From Circinella minor (Eukaryota > Mucoromycota > Mucoromycetes > Mucorales > Lichtheimiaceae): a stretch of 64,000 nt of DNA. The notes under the pieces are model-generated. The model searched no databases, was not told the origin of the DNA, and saw only the letters and a program-made list of their open reading frames with translations. Where the stretch lies: NCBI GenBank assembly GCA_016758965.1, contig JAEPRB010000019.1, forward strand, positions 266,996 through 330,995. Direction: 5' to 3'. A program made the position numbers and the translations under genes. Below, in pieces: positions 48,065 through 60,166 of this stretch (within the stretch, counting starts at the first letter, position 1; each line of letters begins with the position of its first letter).

Positions 48065-50856
48065 TTAAGTTCGATGGGCTATACATGATTTTATAGGATC
48101 GACAATATCCCCGGAATTCCATTGATATACAGTCATGCCTACAACAGATATCATACTAATATAAAAAAGATCACATATTAATTAGTCCGTACTAATTTTT
48201 ACCAAATTTAGATATAAAGACATAGATATAAAAAAAACTATGTTGAATACGTTACCAAATAATACCAAATGCAATAAGTGCAATGTCTGCCGCACGTCGT
48301 ATGGGTGGTAGTGATAACGCTTTAATATGAAACAAGGGAGGAAACACAAAACATAATGGGATACAAAAGAGAGCACCGATAAGTGATACAAATTTATCCA
48401 ACTTATCTCTTGATCCAACAATAGCAATCCATGCGCATAAAAAGACAATTAAGACTCGGAAAACATTCTTTTGCCATTTAACAACCGCATTATTTTTACC
48501 AGATCTTGTTGTAAATAATCCATTTTCCATGATTCTTATAGCTGGGAAAAGTTGTAATGGAATTGATAGACAAATAGCAAGAGAATAGAGTGTTTGAATA
48601 GATGATACCATAGGATCTTTGCTAGGCAAATTGAGAAGAATAATTGTTTGTACATCTTCACCAAATGCTAAATAAGAAATGGCACCCAAAGAAATAAATA
48701 ATCCAGTAATCACCATTAATGCTCTTCGTAAAACACCTGGGAACTTTTGTGGTTCTTTCATGGACTCTGTGATAGGTATCACTAAAATAATAATAAAATT
48801 CCCATCATCATCCCCATCATTATGTTAATGTTTCGTAAAATAAGAATTTATCCCCCATTCTCCTACTGAAAAAAAAAGTAATATACCTAAACCAATGCCT
48901 TCATAGGTGAAGGCAACTGTGCCAATGAAAAGAGGGAAATGAATAGGATTCCAAAACACAGTAACTTCTCCAACACCTATCGTAACCAATTCTTTCAAAT
49001 CATAATAAAACAAATATAATAATCCAATCACAATAAATACATCAGCAATCAGGGCAAAAATTGAAAGTCGTTGAATCTTGCGAATCATTGCCAAGGGTAT
49101 AAATGCAAAGCTTTGGGCTAATATCAAAAGATGCATCGGAAGCAATACGCGACATTTGGAAAAGGCAAGAATTAATGATTGCAAGTTTTCGGCAACAAAG
49201 ACCATGTAAGCACATACGAAACCAATTTGTGAAAGTGTAATAGCAACAAGTACTGCCATTTTCATTTTAGGTCCATATAAGACACCACCCATATCTCCAA
49301 AACTTGCATGAACCACAAGTCGTGTTTGAACCAACAATAAAAAGGACCATAAAGATATCAATGACCATATAATGATACCTACTGTGGAGAATAACAAGCC
49401 TCCATTGTAAAATCTATATACATATACAGGTGTATCAATGAATTAGTTTTTGTTTTGTTTATATTTTGCTGCTGTTGTAGTCATGACACTTACGCTTTTG
49501 GTAAAAACATGATTCCTTTTTGATATAAAATAACACCATATTTTGTTAATTACATTGTTCTTCATAAACACATAAAAAATCATTTGATTTATAAACTTCC
49601 TTATATTATTACTTATTATTACCTGTGGTGACAAATGATTTGAGTAACAAAAACATGGCCTTGCCTGGGGTAGCTTTACCTTGCAACGTCTGACCTGGTC
49701 GTGATCGCGACATGAGGGGCATTGTTTCACGAGCCTGTAACTGATGATATTGTACTGGATATTTTTTGGTGGATGATGTGCTCGCTGGAAATGGTAAAGA
49801 TGGCTCACCACTACTTGTCGTCAGATTATTATTATTATTATTACTATTATTACTGCTATGATTATTTATAGAATTATAATTAACATTATTGTTATTATTG
49901 TTGCTTTTGATGCCACTACTATGACTGATATTATCGCTTGTCGTTGTAATAGTAGTTGGATGTTGTTGTTGTCGTTGATGGTGATGATGGCGATGATTAA
50001 TTGATTGATACGATGCTCGACTAATCATATTATTGCCACGATAAGCCATCCCTTCTTCTTCTTCAGCTATCTCTTCCCGTTGTTGATGGTGAGGATGATA
50101 ATGATGCCGATGATGGTGTCGATGATGTAAACCACTATTTTGTTCTTCATCCCCACTTGTATTACTTACTGAACTCCAAGAAGAAAGTGATGATTCTTCA
50201 TCATCATCACTTAAATCTTCTCCACCAAAATGTCCATATAAACATAAAAATTCAACAAAACTTGATGTAACAAAGTTGGGTGGCGTTTTGCCTTGACGCG
50301 CCGCTTTTGTAAGTACATAATGACGTCGAAATCCGCCAGGTTGTTTGAGCGACTGTAATAAGGGATCACTCACAGAGGGTCGTATCGCGGGTAATGAAAT
50401 TGATTCTGCCCGTTGACGTCGCCATTGTTGTTCATTTTCAACTCTTGCTGTCCATTTGTATATTTCATCAACTATAGCTCCACCAGGTAATAAATGGTGG
50501 GTACTATAAATGGAGGATGTCGTAGCTAGGTTAGAATTATTACTGCTATTTTGTTGCTCTTGTTCGTGTTGTTGCTGTCCATTCAAAGTCACAGCAGTGG
50601 TAGTAGTAGTTGTTGTTGTAGTTGCCGTGGTGGTAACAGTAGGTGATGTTACTGTAGGTGCACTAGGGCTACTATTACTTCTTGTGGGAACGCGATGATT
50701 TGACTGTTTTGTCCGACGAGGTATTTGTGAAGCAATAGGAGCTGCTGAATCCGACGAAGAATCGTGTTGTGACCGAGTTGGCTGAATGACGAGATGTCGT
50801 TTTACTACTTTTGCCACTTGTTCCACTGGCAAATCCACTGTCAACGAACGTTCCAT
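48065..50856 (-). CDS. AVT3: vacuolar amino-acid transporter, AVT3/AVT4 (SLC36-like) type
   Basis: Five exons (49623-50856, 49494-49515, 48887-49413, 48256-48781, 48065-48155) give 799 residues. The 22-bp exon 2 was found by phase; it restores the family motif TGIMFLPKAFYNGG. The first 400 residues are soluble and low-complexity (Thr, Asn and His runs; acidic DLSDDDEESS), with a conserved-looking patch FVTSSFVEFLCLYGHFGGED. The transporter domain has about 11 membrane segments, including FVAENLQSLILAF, LFIGTVAFTYEGIGL, VIPITESMKEP and YLAFGEDVQTIIL. The last exon gives a final membrane helix (IICMISVVGMTVY). AVT3/AVT4 export amino acids from the vacuole. The membrane domain is complete. Confidence 0.93.
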
Positions 50857-52235
50857 TGATAATTTTCCTTTCTTTTACACCCCCAAAAAAAATTGTATAT
50901 AATAAGATTTATATATATATATATAATTCAAAAAAAAAACTTTGGAGTAATTGACTCAAAAAGAGAAAAGAAAAAAAAAAGTTTGCTGGTATCGTCGTTT
51001 CCCAAACCCACTTTCACTTTTTTTCTCTCTGTTAGTTTGGAGAGTGTGTGGCGGCTGTTTTTTTTTTTTTTTTGGAAAAAAAAAAAGCTTATTCAAATAA
51101 TAGGGTATGATTTTTTTTTAGTAAAAAAAAAAAGTGAAAGAGGAAGAAAATATATACCCCAAACGTAAGAGGGGAGAAGCGAGAAGGGTAGAGCAAATGG
51201 GGGGGAGTTAGATGTGGGTCTGTAGTAGTGGGAACCGAGTTGCGGGATAACATAGTCCCGTGCCTACTAAGGTCTATATTTTTATGGTACTCTTTGATTT
51301 GGTTCCATTACACACTTTTTGACCTTTCTCTTTAATAATTGCCCTCAAAATAAAGATATACACATATTTTTTAAAACAGACTATTTTATTTTTGTTACAG
51401 TCGGGAAAAGAAAAAAAAAACGAGCTTTTGATCAATGCATAATCCAGCTAAAAACTTTTTTTTACCTTGGTCGGTATTCGATTTAGTGGTAAGATAGAAT
51501 ATCACGCACCTAGAATAAATTCTATTTTACAAAAAAAAACTCTTGGGGATATGTATGTATCATCACCACGGGAGCAGCTTTTGTTTCTCATAGCAACCAT
51601 GATAACATGACACTTATTTTAACTATTGTAATATTTTATTTATAAAAAATGCTTTTTATCATTCCCTAGTTTCCTATATACTTGCAAAAAAAAAATTGAC
51701 GCAATATTATTAGACAATTTTGGTTGGAATTACATAAATACATAAGTTTTTACTGTAGTGTATAAAAGTAAACATTTATTTTATAAACATTACTATAGTA
51801 ACAATTACATATGTGGTATTAATATACATAATTCTTAAGCTTTTTAATACAGCTAATGACCTTCTTATTTTATCCATTTTATATAATAGTGGTAGTAGTA
51901 GTAGTATTAATAATAAATCTATCTAACGAAAGTTATGTAAGGCAAACACAAGCTCATGATTACGATCCTCTACCAGCTATTAGCAGTATCATAAATACTG
52001 CCGAAGCGAAAGATGGATTCAACAGCTGTACACCTGTTTAAACAGTAATTAAACTTCTCTTATATTGTAATCATTTGTAAGTATTGCTTTTTCTATTATT
52101 TTAATAGTCAATATTCTTGATTATAATGTGATAACATTTTTCAATCTGCTGTTACTAATGGGAAAAGAATGATAATTACTTCACTGATTGTTTGTATCAT
52201 TTACTGGATTAACCGCATAACATTTCAAACCTTGC
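50857..52235. other. gene-poor DNA upstream of AVT3
   Basis: Contains the AVT3 promoter side and homopolymer-rich DNA. A 61-codon plus-strand frame at 51856-52041 starts with a hydrophobic Val-rich run; without further support it is not called as a gene. Confidence 0.45.
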
Positions 52236-52737
52236 TACAAAAGGCCCCCGTTAATTTCATGTAGTTCATTCCTGGCTATTTTGTGAAATTAACGATGGAA
52301 TGAAATTATCGGAGGATTATGTTGGAGGCACAGAAAATAATAGTAAATAGACCATATATATATTAATGGGTGTCTAATATGCTTCATATTACATAGGTAA
52401 TGTTTTTTTTGAGAGCTTTTGTGATAAGACCAATTACTGAAGAAAAAATGTATGAGTATTATAGATACACTCAATGTTGGTACGATAGTAGAGCTATGTT
52501 ATTTCATTGATTTTCAAAATAGATTAGGTAGTTGCTGTCTTCTAAACAAACTACTTTATGTAACTTCTTTATCACAGAAAGCAAATAAAAGCCGTTCTCA
52601 AATCATGTTTTGTAAGGCCGCTTAAGTTCAAGCCCTCAAAATAATTGTGAAAGTGAAAATAAAGGGATGTGAAAGTTGACACTATGTTTTGTAACTATTC
52701 CTAGCAAAAGCAAGTAAATTAACGGGGCTCTACTGTA
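52236..52737. mobile_element. TA-flanked inverted-repeat element (MITE, Tc1/mariner-like)
   Basis: The 22 bp at the left end and the reverse complement of the right end match at 18 positions, including CCCCGTTAATTT, and both begin with TA. An additional perfect 11-bp inverted repeat (CGTTAATTTCA at 52249-52259, TGAAATTAACG at 52284-52294) lies inside the left end. About 500 bp long with no open frame, so non-autonomous. TA ends fit Tc1/mariner-type insertion (known of the superfamily); family assignment is inference. Confidence 0.6.
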
Positions 52738-53480
52738 CTTTTATCGGTTTTCCGCACTTGGTATTGAAAGATGAAGTACAATCGTTATCCATGATCCATC
52801 GATATGATGAGCTAGAGGATCTTTACATGTTGTAGTACGTAAAATAACTTTTACCAAGAAAACTCATGGACCAACAGACTGAGAATATATTACTTATACA
52901 TTACATAAAGAACACGTTGCTTAATTTTTTTATTTTTTATTTTGTTAAACCAGAAATCTACATACTTTGGCTTAATCGACCAAGTAAAATCTAATATATT
53001 ATTTTGATTCAAATTTCGATTGTGAGAGTCAATACGTAAAGCTATTTTGGAAAAACAATGAGTAGACGTAGCAGATATATCTACACAGTATCAGCTTATT
53101 TTTAAAGAGAGTGGAAGTAATATGCATATATACATACCCCCTCTGTTTCCCCAAACGTTTTTTTAAGGTTAATGCATAGACTAGACACATCATTTTTGAA
53201 ACAGAATATTGTACAAGCAAACAAAAACTATACCAATAATCCAAACTGATCTTATTTAGATTCATCAACTGGATGGAATGACTCATCCGACCACAACATG
53301 AAAAATATAACCATGTTCATTGGTGATATGTGTAACACTTTTGTTTTTGTAGAAAAGAAAAAGAACATTTATTTGTCGATCAGACCTTTTTCACCAAAAT
53401 TTCTTGGTATTAAAAAGTCAAAAGTCAAACTATAAAAACAATAGGGTCAAGCAATCAATAATAAATCAAAATTTGATTGA
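52738..53480. other. gene desert segment
   Basis: A+T-rich DNA between two inverted-repeat elements. No coding frame of normal composition was seen. Confidence 0.5.
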
Positions 53481-54016
53481 TACAGTGGAACCTTGTTACG
53501 TAGTTTCGTATCTGTAAACTTTCGCATCTTATTAATATCATGGAAAATCAGCGAACGATAATAAGAATTTCAGATTCTCGTTTATTTTATTTTTATGTGA
53601 TCAAAGGGACTGAAACCCTTAGCAGCAACAAAGAAAAAGTTCATTTATGAAATTTTCTTAAACATTTATTTATATTGTATTAGCTTTCTATAAGAATAAC
53701 TACACCCAGATAAAGATTGCGTATTAAAAAAAGAGTCCAAAGATCTTTGTAGGCCAATCAACTTATTTTGAAGCTTGTTGCATAAAACATGCAACTCGGA
53801 TGGACCTCAGCAATTTGAGTTCTTGCAGATCCTTCTTTTCGATCGAGCCAGCACTGTTTAATTTATACATGTTCCCTAAATTGACTTTCCCAATCATCTA
53901 ATGATATTTTAAAATTATTTTGTTAGTCGCTGTCATTTGAATAGTAAATAGTAGAAAAATAAGATATAATGTAAAGACAACACCTATTAAAAGGGTGTAA
54001 TAGAGGCATTGCTGTA
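53481..54016. mobile_element. possible second TA-flanked transposon remnant
   Basis: The left end TACAGTGGAACCTTGTTAC looks like pogo/mariner terminal repeats. The reverse complement of the right end begins TACAGCAATGCCTCTATTAC; they match at 12 of 20 positions. Inside, the minus strand at 53763-53897 has a 44-codon frame with ordinary composition (NSAGSIEKKDLQELKLLRSI) that may be a transposase remnant. Weak on its own. Confidence 0.35.
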
Positions 54017-57000
54017 TATCAGCAACTTATAGTATTTTATATAATAATTTTCAATGCTTTAAAGGATAACATAGATTTGCTAGCTATTGTTATGTATCCG
54101 TTTTTTTTTTTTTTTTGTAATATAGAGTACAACATACGTAGGTGGCTATCATACAAAATCGTTAGGAATATTATAGTATATTGCATACATATAATATAAA
54201 GTATAGCATCATACACACATAATTAAACTATAGAATTTATCTCAATATCTGATATATATATTTGATAGTTTTTTTATCCACTATTACAAAAAAAAAAAAT
54301 AGCGTTCTAGGTTGTATGTTTTTGTGTGATACATCATTATTATTAGTCTGCCCTTAAAAACATTTAATTTACTATAGTATTCGATAATTTTCACAAAACA
54401 AAAAATGAAATGTAATTTTGAAATAAACGGGGTTCTTCGTATATATACTTTTCTTTTCACAATGTGCCACTATATGCTTAGAGGCATCAGGGGACACATT
54501 CTTCAATTTAATAAGTAATACAAAAATTTTAGTTAGTTCTGTATGAGAAACAATACGAGTTATGCTATATGTTTTTGCTTCAATAACATCATATTGTATA
54601 TGTAAAAGACTTGATCATGATCAATAATTTTGGAGAAAATATTGAAAAAATGACATACGTACTTTCCGATATTTTTTTTGTCTCGTGTATATTTGGCTAG
54701 CCGAGATATTGTGGTCAGGAGAACATGTACCTATAAAGTTTAATTTTCTTAATTATGTTTTCTACAATTGTTCTTTCAAGAGGCAGGATTGTTGGAAAAG
54801 ATAAACAATGGCTTTTGTTCTTAAAAAAACATGTCCCACAGTTTCTCGTGTCACTGAATAGTAACAGCACCAATATTTTTTTTTTGTATTTCTTCATTAA
54901 TGGCATGAACCAATCTCCGACATATTGAGAAGAAAGCCTCAAAAAAGGTATCAAAGAATATATATGTGTGCTACATGTTTTTATCTATCTCTATATATAG
55001 ATTGCTTTTATATTTTCCTTTTTTCTTTAATTTCCTTGACCTATCTGAAACAAGGATGGGCTTAAAAAAATAGGTATAGGTATTTGTTTGTTTTTAATTT
55101 GAGAATGTAAGGTTTTGCATAAAGAGGGGCAGTTATGACAATTTTGGAAAGTAATATACCATATTAGTTATAGCTCCACTGACTATACTTTTAATGTTCT
55201 AGTGAGGAACTTATCTACATGTTTGTAAAACGTCAAACCGACTTTGAATAAGTCCACTTATTATTGAGATTTAGATCAATCCAAGTAATCGGAAAAATAG
55301 TTAATTTCAAAAAATATTACAAGAGAGTAAATTAGAACTTTTTTTTTGGTTTCTATGGCAATTGAACAGTGAAATAAGGATCTGCAATTACTGCTACCTC
55401 ATTTGGTATATAGTGGATTTTGATGTATATGTGCCGCCGACTCCTACCACCATCATCATTTTTTATTGTTTGTACCAAAAATTTTATTGCTGCTTTTCTT
55501 TTCATTCTTTCTTGTCAATTTGTAGCACATTCCTTTTCAGTAAATTGTTAGTGAACTTGGGCTCTGAACGTTTTAAAACGTAACTTTATATATATATATA
55601 TGTATTCTTAAGCTCAACAAAGGATACAACAATCGCCACTGATATTCTGTTTTCTTTTTTATTGTATAATTATCACGTTTTCAGTTAACCTAGTATGACT
55701 CAAACTCTACAATTCCTTCTATAAAACTCTGATTTTATGGTTTTATATCTATGATATATCACAGTAAAAGGAAAAAACCCCTCACCATCCATGCTGCTCA
55801 GTGTATAAATAAAGAAACAGGGAGGCTGATGGGCTTTTTTTTATTGTCGTGCATTTAAATTTTTTTTATAAGGTATACCCGTTTGTATTACACATTTAAG
55901 CATATATATATAACAATTTCCGCTTCGGGAAAACTATATACAATATATCTATAGTTGTCAATATAAGAAGGATATTCGGGATAATGTTACCAACTTCCAT
56001 CGCTGTCTGGTGTGACGGAAAATATGTAGGTAACAAAAAAAGGAGTAAATAATAAAGGAATATTATTATGGTAAAGAGAAAATAATTTATCACCATTGTG
56101 CAACCAATTTCAAATTTCGCCACATGGCTTCATACATAGAGTTACTGTCATTATTTGGCGCGCATGTTGTTGTTTTAAGAAAAAATGAATAAGGTAACAC
56201 CTGATAAATAAATACAATTTATTTCGCTTTCTTTTTTATTAATATGATTATAATAAAAAGTATGTATTATTTATTACAAATGACTATCATTTGCCTCAAT
56301 AGTAAATCAATATAAAATAATTATGACGCAAGTCTTATAATATAGTGATATAAGACTGGTTCATTAAACGATGTTGGTGGTGTCAAAAGGACAATATTCT
56401 TTGAACAACATTTTTACCATAGACACGATCTTGAAGGTTCGGGCACCTTAACTTTAATATTTTCAGTTTCTCTTTCAATAAACCCCAAAAAGAAGATTAT
56501 AATTATTATACATGCATATATGTTGTACTGTATACGTATGTACAAAACGCCCATGTTTTGTATAACAATAATAATGTAGTGTAGCTTTTTTTTTCATTTC
56601 ATGTATTTTTATTGTTAAAGCGATGAAATTTTTCAATAAGACGATTGATAATTCCTGGGTCCTGTGTTATGTTGTCGTGAAAAGTTTTGTTTATGATTAC
56701 ACATATATCTATAAAAAAATATTTATTGATTTTTTGAAGCTGTATCGTCGCTGTTACAATAATAAAAAAGGGGGGCAGTAAATTCCATAAAAAAACATAT
56801 AAGCTTAAATACGCCATAAATCAGTAACACACTGTTAATATTAAGCTATTTGAAAAACAATTGTAGACCACGGTTTCAATGAATCTGTAAAAAGCTTTAA
56901 TTATTGTATATAATATGATTATAAAAAACAATGAAGTGACACACTCTAATAAATAGCTGATGGATCGACAACAAAACCTAACAAAACACTTGACGTAAGG

Positions 57001-58233
57001 TATGTAAAGAATATAACCGGCGCCTTAAAAAAAACCAGGAACAAAAACAAGAATGATGATGTTCAGAAAAGAAAAAAGAAATCTTGTTTTTAAGAATATA
57101 AAAAAAGACCATCGATAAAAAAAAAATGAAAATAGAAGCTTGAGAAAAATAAAGTTGTTGTATAGTAATTAGCCAAATATGAATGATCGGGTGCAACCAT
57201 GGAAATATTGGTCCGCACCCGTATAATATCTCCCTTCACCCCAATCTTATTTTTTTGGGGGGAGGTCAAAGACAACAACAATAAAGAATGAAAAAAGAAA
57301 ACCTTATTGTTCATAATAATTTGTAGGTATGACAAATAAGTAAAAACGACTTGATTTCACGTTTCCCTAGTTACCCTTTTATCATATAATATCTCAAAAC
57401 GTGTTAATATTACTTAACATTGACCCAAAGTAATTTATGGTTTTATTTAATTATTGGTAACTAGAGAACGGGCCTCTCATTATTCAATTATTTTATTATT
57501 ATTAATTCCTACCGTTTTACCGTACTTTTGCAAAATGGAACTAAATGTTAAGAAGCAGTCTTTCATGCAAAAGAAAAAAGTTTGGTTTGAATAAACTTTT
57601 TTCTACATTTTTTGGTTTTTTTTTTTTATGAAATCTGGACCCATAATTTGTATTTTTTTTTATTGCAATGTTTCAGATTCAATTGGAAACGAATTACACA
57701 TGGTTGACGGTTTTAGGAACAATATTTGATGAAAAAGGGCTTTTGTGCGTGATAAATAATAATAATCCGTCGATTGCGGGAAAACAATACATATTATAAT
57801 AAAAGACAAAAAAAAAAAAAAAAAAGTGTTATTGAGACGGAGATGTTTGTTGTCACACACAGTGTTGGTATAGAAAACAAAAAAAAGGTCCATTATATGT
57901 TCAATAGAACCCTGGGTCCTACTGAATTATTATATTATTGATAAACGATTTTTTTTATGTTGTTACGCAGAAAAGAAACAGAAGATTCGATAATAAATGC
58001 ACCCGGGCCATTATCTTTATATATGCGATTTTATTTCAATGGTATAAATACAGCCTTCAGATCTGATCTTGTTTTGTTTTTCTTCTTGTTCTTCCCCCTT
58101 TCCATTTCTTTTACCTATATAAAAAAGATACGAGCTGTGCTCTATTTTATTTTATTTTTTGAACCAACTTTTCTAAAAAAAAACTTTTTATTAAACCCCC
58201 CATTACATTCCCTTTTTGTGATATTTTATAAAG
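54017..58233. other. gene desert
   Basis: About 4.2 kb of A+T-rich DNA with many TA runs. Open frames here are hydrophobic chance products (for example 55896-56123 minus). The last 250 bp before 58233 is a T/C-rich promoter-like segment for the beta-barrel gene. Confidence 0.5.
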
Positions 58234-59329
58234 ATGGCATCTTCAAAACATCTTATTGCTTTATTCATTCTCGTTGCTTGCTTAAGCTTGGTCTTAGCTG
58301 CTCCTTTACCTGTTGAACGTCGTTCTCTTCATAAACGTTGTCATCATAAAGATCGTCACAATGCTGGCGCTGGATATTATAAGGATGATTCCAAGAAAGA
58401 ACATCAAGATGATGATAATGAAAAAGAAGAAGAAAAGTCGCATGGTCATTATAAGGAAGAAAAGCCTGAAAAATCGTCCACAACTACAACTACAACCACC
58501 ACAACCACAACCACCATTAAGCATGTTCCAACCCATACTACTGATGAAGAAAAAGTAGCTGAACCAACCACTACCATTACTACTACTACTAAGCGTCGTG
58601 CACCAACACATACTACTACAACTGAAGCTGAAGAAACTACTACTACTACAACTACTACTACTACTACCGAAAAGCCTACTACAACAACCACAACCAAAGA
58701 ACCAACAACTACTACTACCACTAAAGCTCACACTACTACTACAACAACTGAAGCACCTGAACCTACCTCGGGCGGTGGCGGTGGCGGATCCGGTGGTGAC
58801 TATTCTGGTCAAGGTAAATAAATTGAATTTACTTTCAATGCTCATTTTTTTTTCTTTATAACGTAATTTCTTTACTAAAAAAACCTTTCTATATTGTTAT
58901 TTTTATTATTATTAGGTACATGGTATGATGTTGGCTTAGGTTCTTGCGGTACAACCAATAGTAATTCAGAATTAGTTGCTGCTTTGAACTATATTCAAAT
59001 TGAAAATGGCGCTAACCCTAACAATAACCCCAAATGTGGTGACAAAATTGATATCAATGGTCCCAATGGTTCTTCCGTTACTGTAACCATTGTTGATACG
59101 GTATGTTCATTAAATTTTTTGGCGTTCTTGTTACATTTTTAATTTAATTGATACAATAAGCTTTTTTTTGTTGTATTTGTTGAAATTAATAACTTAACTT
59201 TTAATTTATTTAATGATAATATAGTGCCCCACTTGTGATTATGGCGATATCGATTTAAGTCCTGCTGCTTTCCAAAAACTTGCAGACCTAAATGATGGTC
59301 GTATTGAAATCAACTGGAGTTACGCTTAA
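58234..59329 (+). CDS. secreted Thr-rich double-psi beta-barrel (barwin/expansin-like) protein
   Basis: Exons 58234-58813, 58916-59100 and 59225-59329 give 289 residues. A signal peptide (about 1-22, ALFILVACLSLVLAAP) is followed by a dibasic-containing propeptide-like segment (VERRSLHKR). An acidic/His-rich region follows. A long Thr-rich linker (about 83-175) and a glycine spacer (GGGGGGSGG) lead to a C-terminal double-psi beta-barrel: GTWYDVGLGSCG, CGDKIDINGPNGSSVTVTIVDTCPTCDYGDIDLSPAAF, EINWSYA. Barrel Cys and the DIDLS Asp are kept. These fungal RlpA/cerato-platanin/expansin relatives loosen or bind cell-wall polysaccharides. The Thr linker is probably O-mannosylated. It lacks the C-terminal carbohydrate-binding domain of plant expansins. 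Confidence 0.9.
58479..58750 (+). repeat. Thr-codon (ACN) tandem repeat in coding sequence
   Basis: Imperfect ACT/ACA/ACC repeats encode several runs of 6-12 threonines separated by short charged spacers (KEP, KAH, EAP). The antisense reads as an artefactual long Val-rich frame. Confidence 0.85.
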
Positions 59330-60166
59330 ATTGTACTAGTATAAATCACTTTTCATGTATGTTATATACAACAATACCATCATCTCCCCCTCACAATCCT
59401 TTTTGTATTTTTTTTACACATACCAGCACCTAGATTAATTTCTTTAAATGCGTCTCTTTCTGTCTATCTTTTAATTGTGCAATTATATTGTTCTTTATAT
59501 ATATATATATATCACATAAGAAAGCTAAAGGTTTTTAAATCTTTAATACTTTTTTTATTTTCTCTCCCATAATAATTACACAAATATTCACGACAAAAAA
59601 AAATGAACCACATGTATATTACTATTAGTAGAAATAGAAAGCAGTGCTTTTCCATATCTCTATTTTTTGCTGGTCAATTATTAGAGATATAAAATATATA
59701 CGTATTATATAAAAGAAATGTCGATTCATCAATATACACTTCTCCTCACTTGTAGTCTTTTTTTTTTGCCATTGTTTATTTATTTTTCGTTATAAATTAT
59801 TGTCACGAGCAACAAACAAAAATTTGATTTTAATAAGATACAAGAAAAAAAAAACATTTATATTTATATAATACGCCTAAAAAAATAAGACAAGATCAAT
59901 CTAATGTCAGCTTTAAATACAACGATCGAAAGAGTGAAAAATAGTGTGTGGGTGATTGATAATAATATTACAAATACAATAAAAAAGAAGGAGGAGGGTA
60001 AGAAGATCAGAACTAAAAAGAAAAAAAAGAAAAAAAAAGAATAATATATAATTATAAATACCCACAATATATAACATTTGTGATAAATTATATTATTAAT
60101 ATGAAATTGAATTATTATATTGTTATTAAGTATCATGATGATTATTATTGTTATTATTATTATGGT
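59330..60166. other. convergent intergenic region
   Basis: 3' flanks of the beta-barrel gene and the flippase, with homopolymers and a TA run at 59500. No gene. Confidence 0.5.

Noticed and set aside
50510..50698. Plus-strand frame rich in Val/Leu
   Set aside because: Antisense of the Thr/Gln runs in the AVT3-like N-terminus.
51856..52041. 61-codon plus-strand frame with Val-rich start resembling a signal anchor
   Set aside because: The hydrophobic run comes from a GTA/GTG microsatellite; the remainder is too short to judge.
55896..56123. Hydrophobic minus-strand 75-codon frame
   Set aside because: Phe/Ile/Leu-rich as expected from A+T-rich noise; no start context or partner exon.
58306..58845. 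Long minus-strand frame, Cys/Ser-rich
   Set aside because: It is the antisense of the Thr-codon repeat of the beta-barrel gene; composition mirrors ACN codons and no other support exists.
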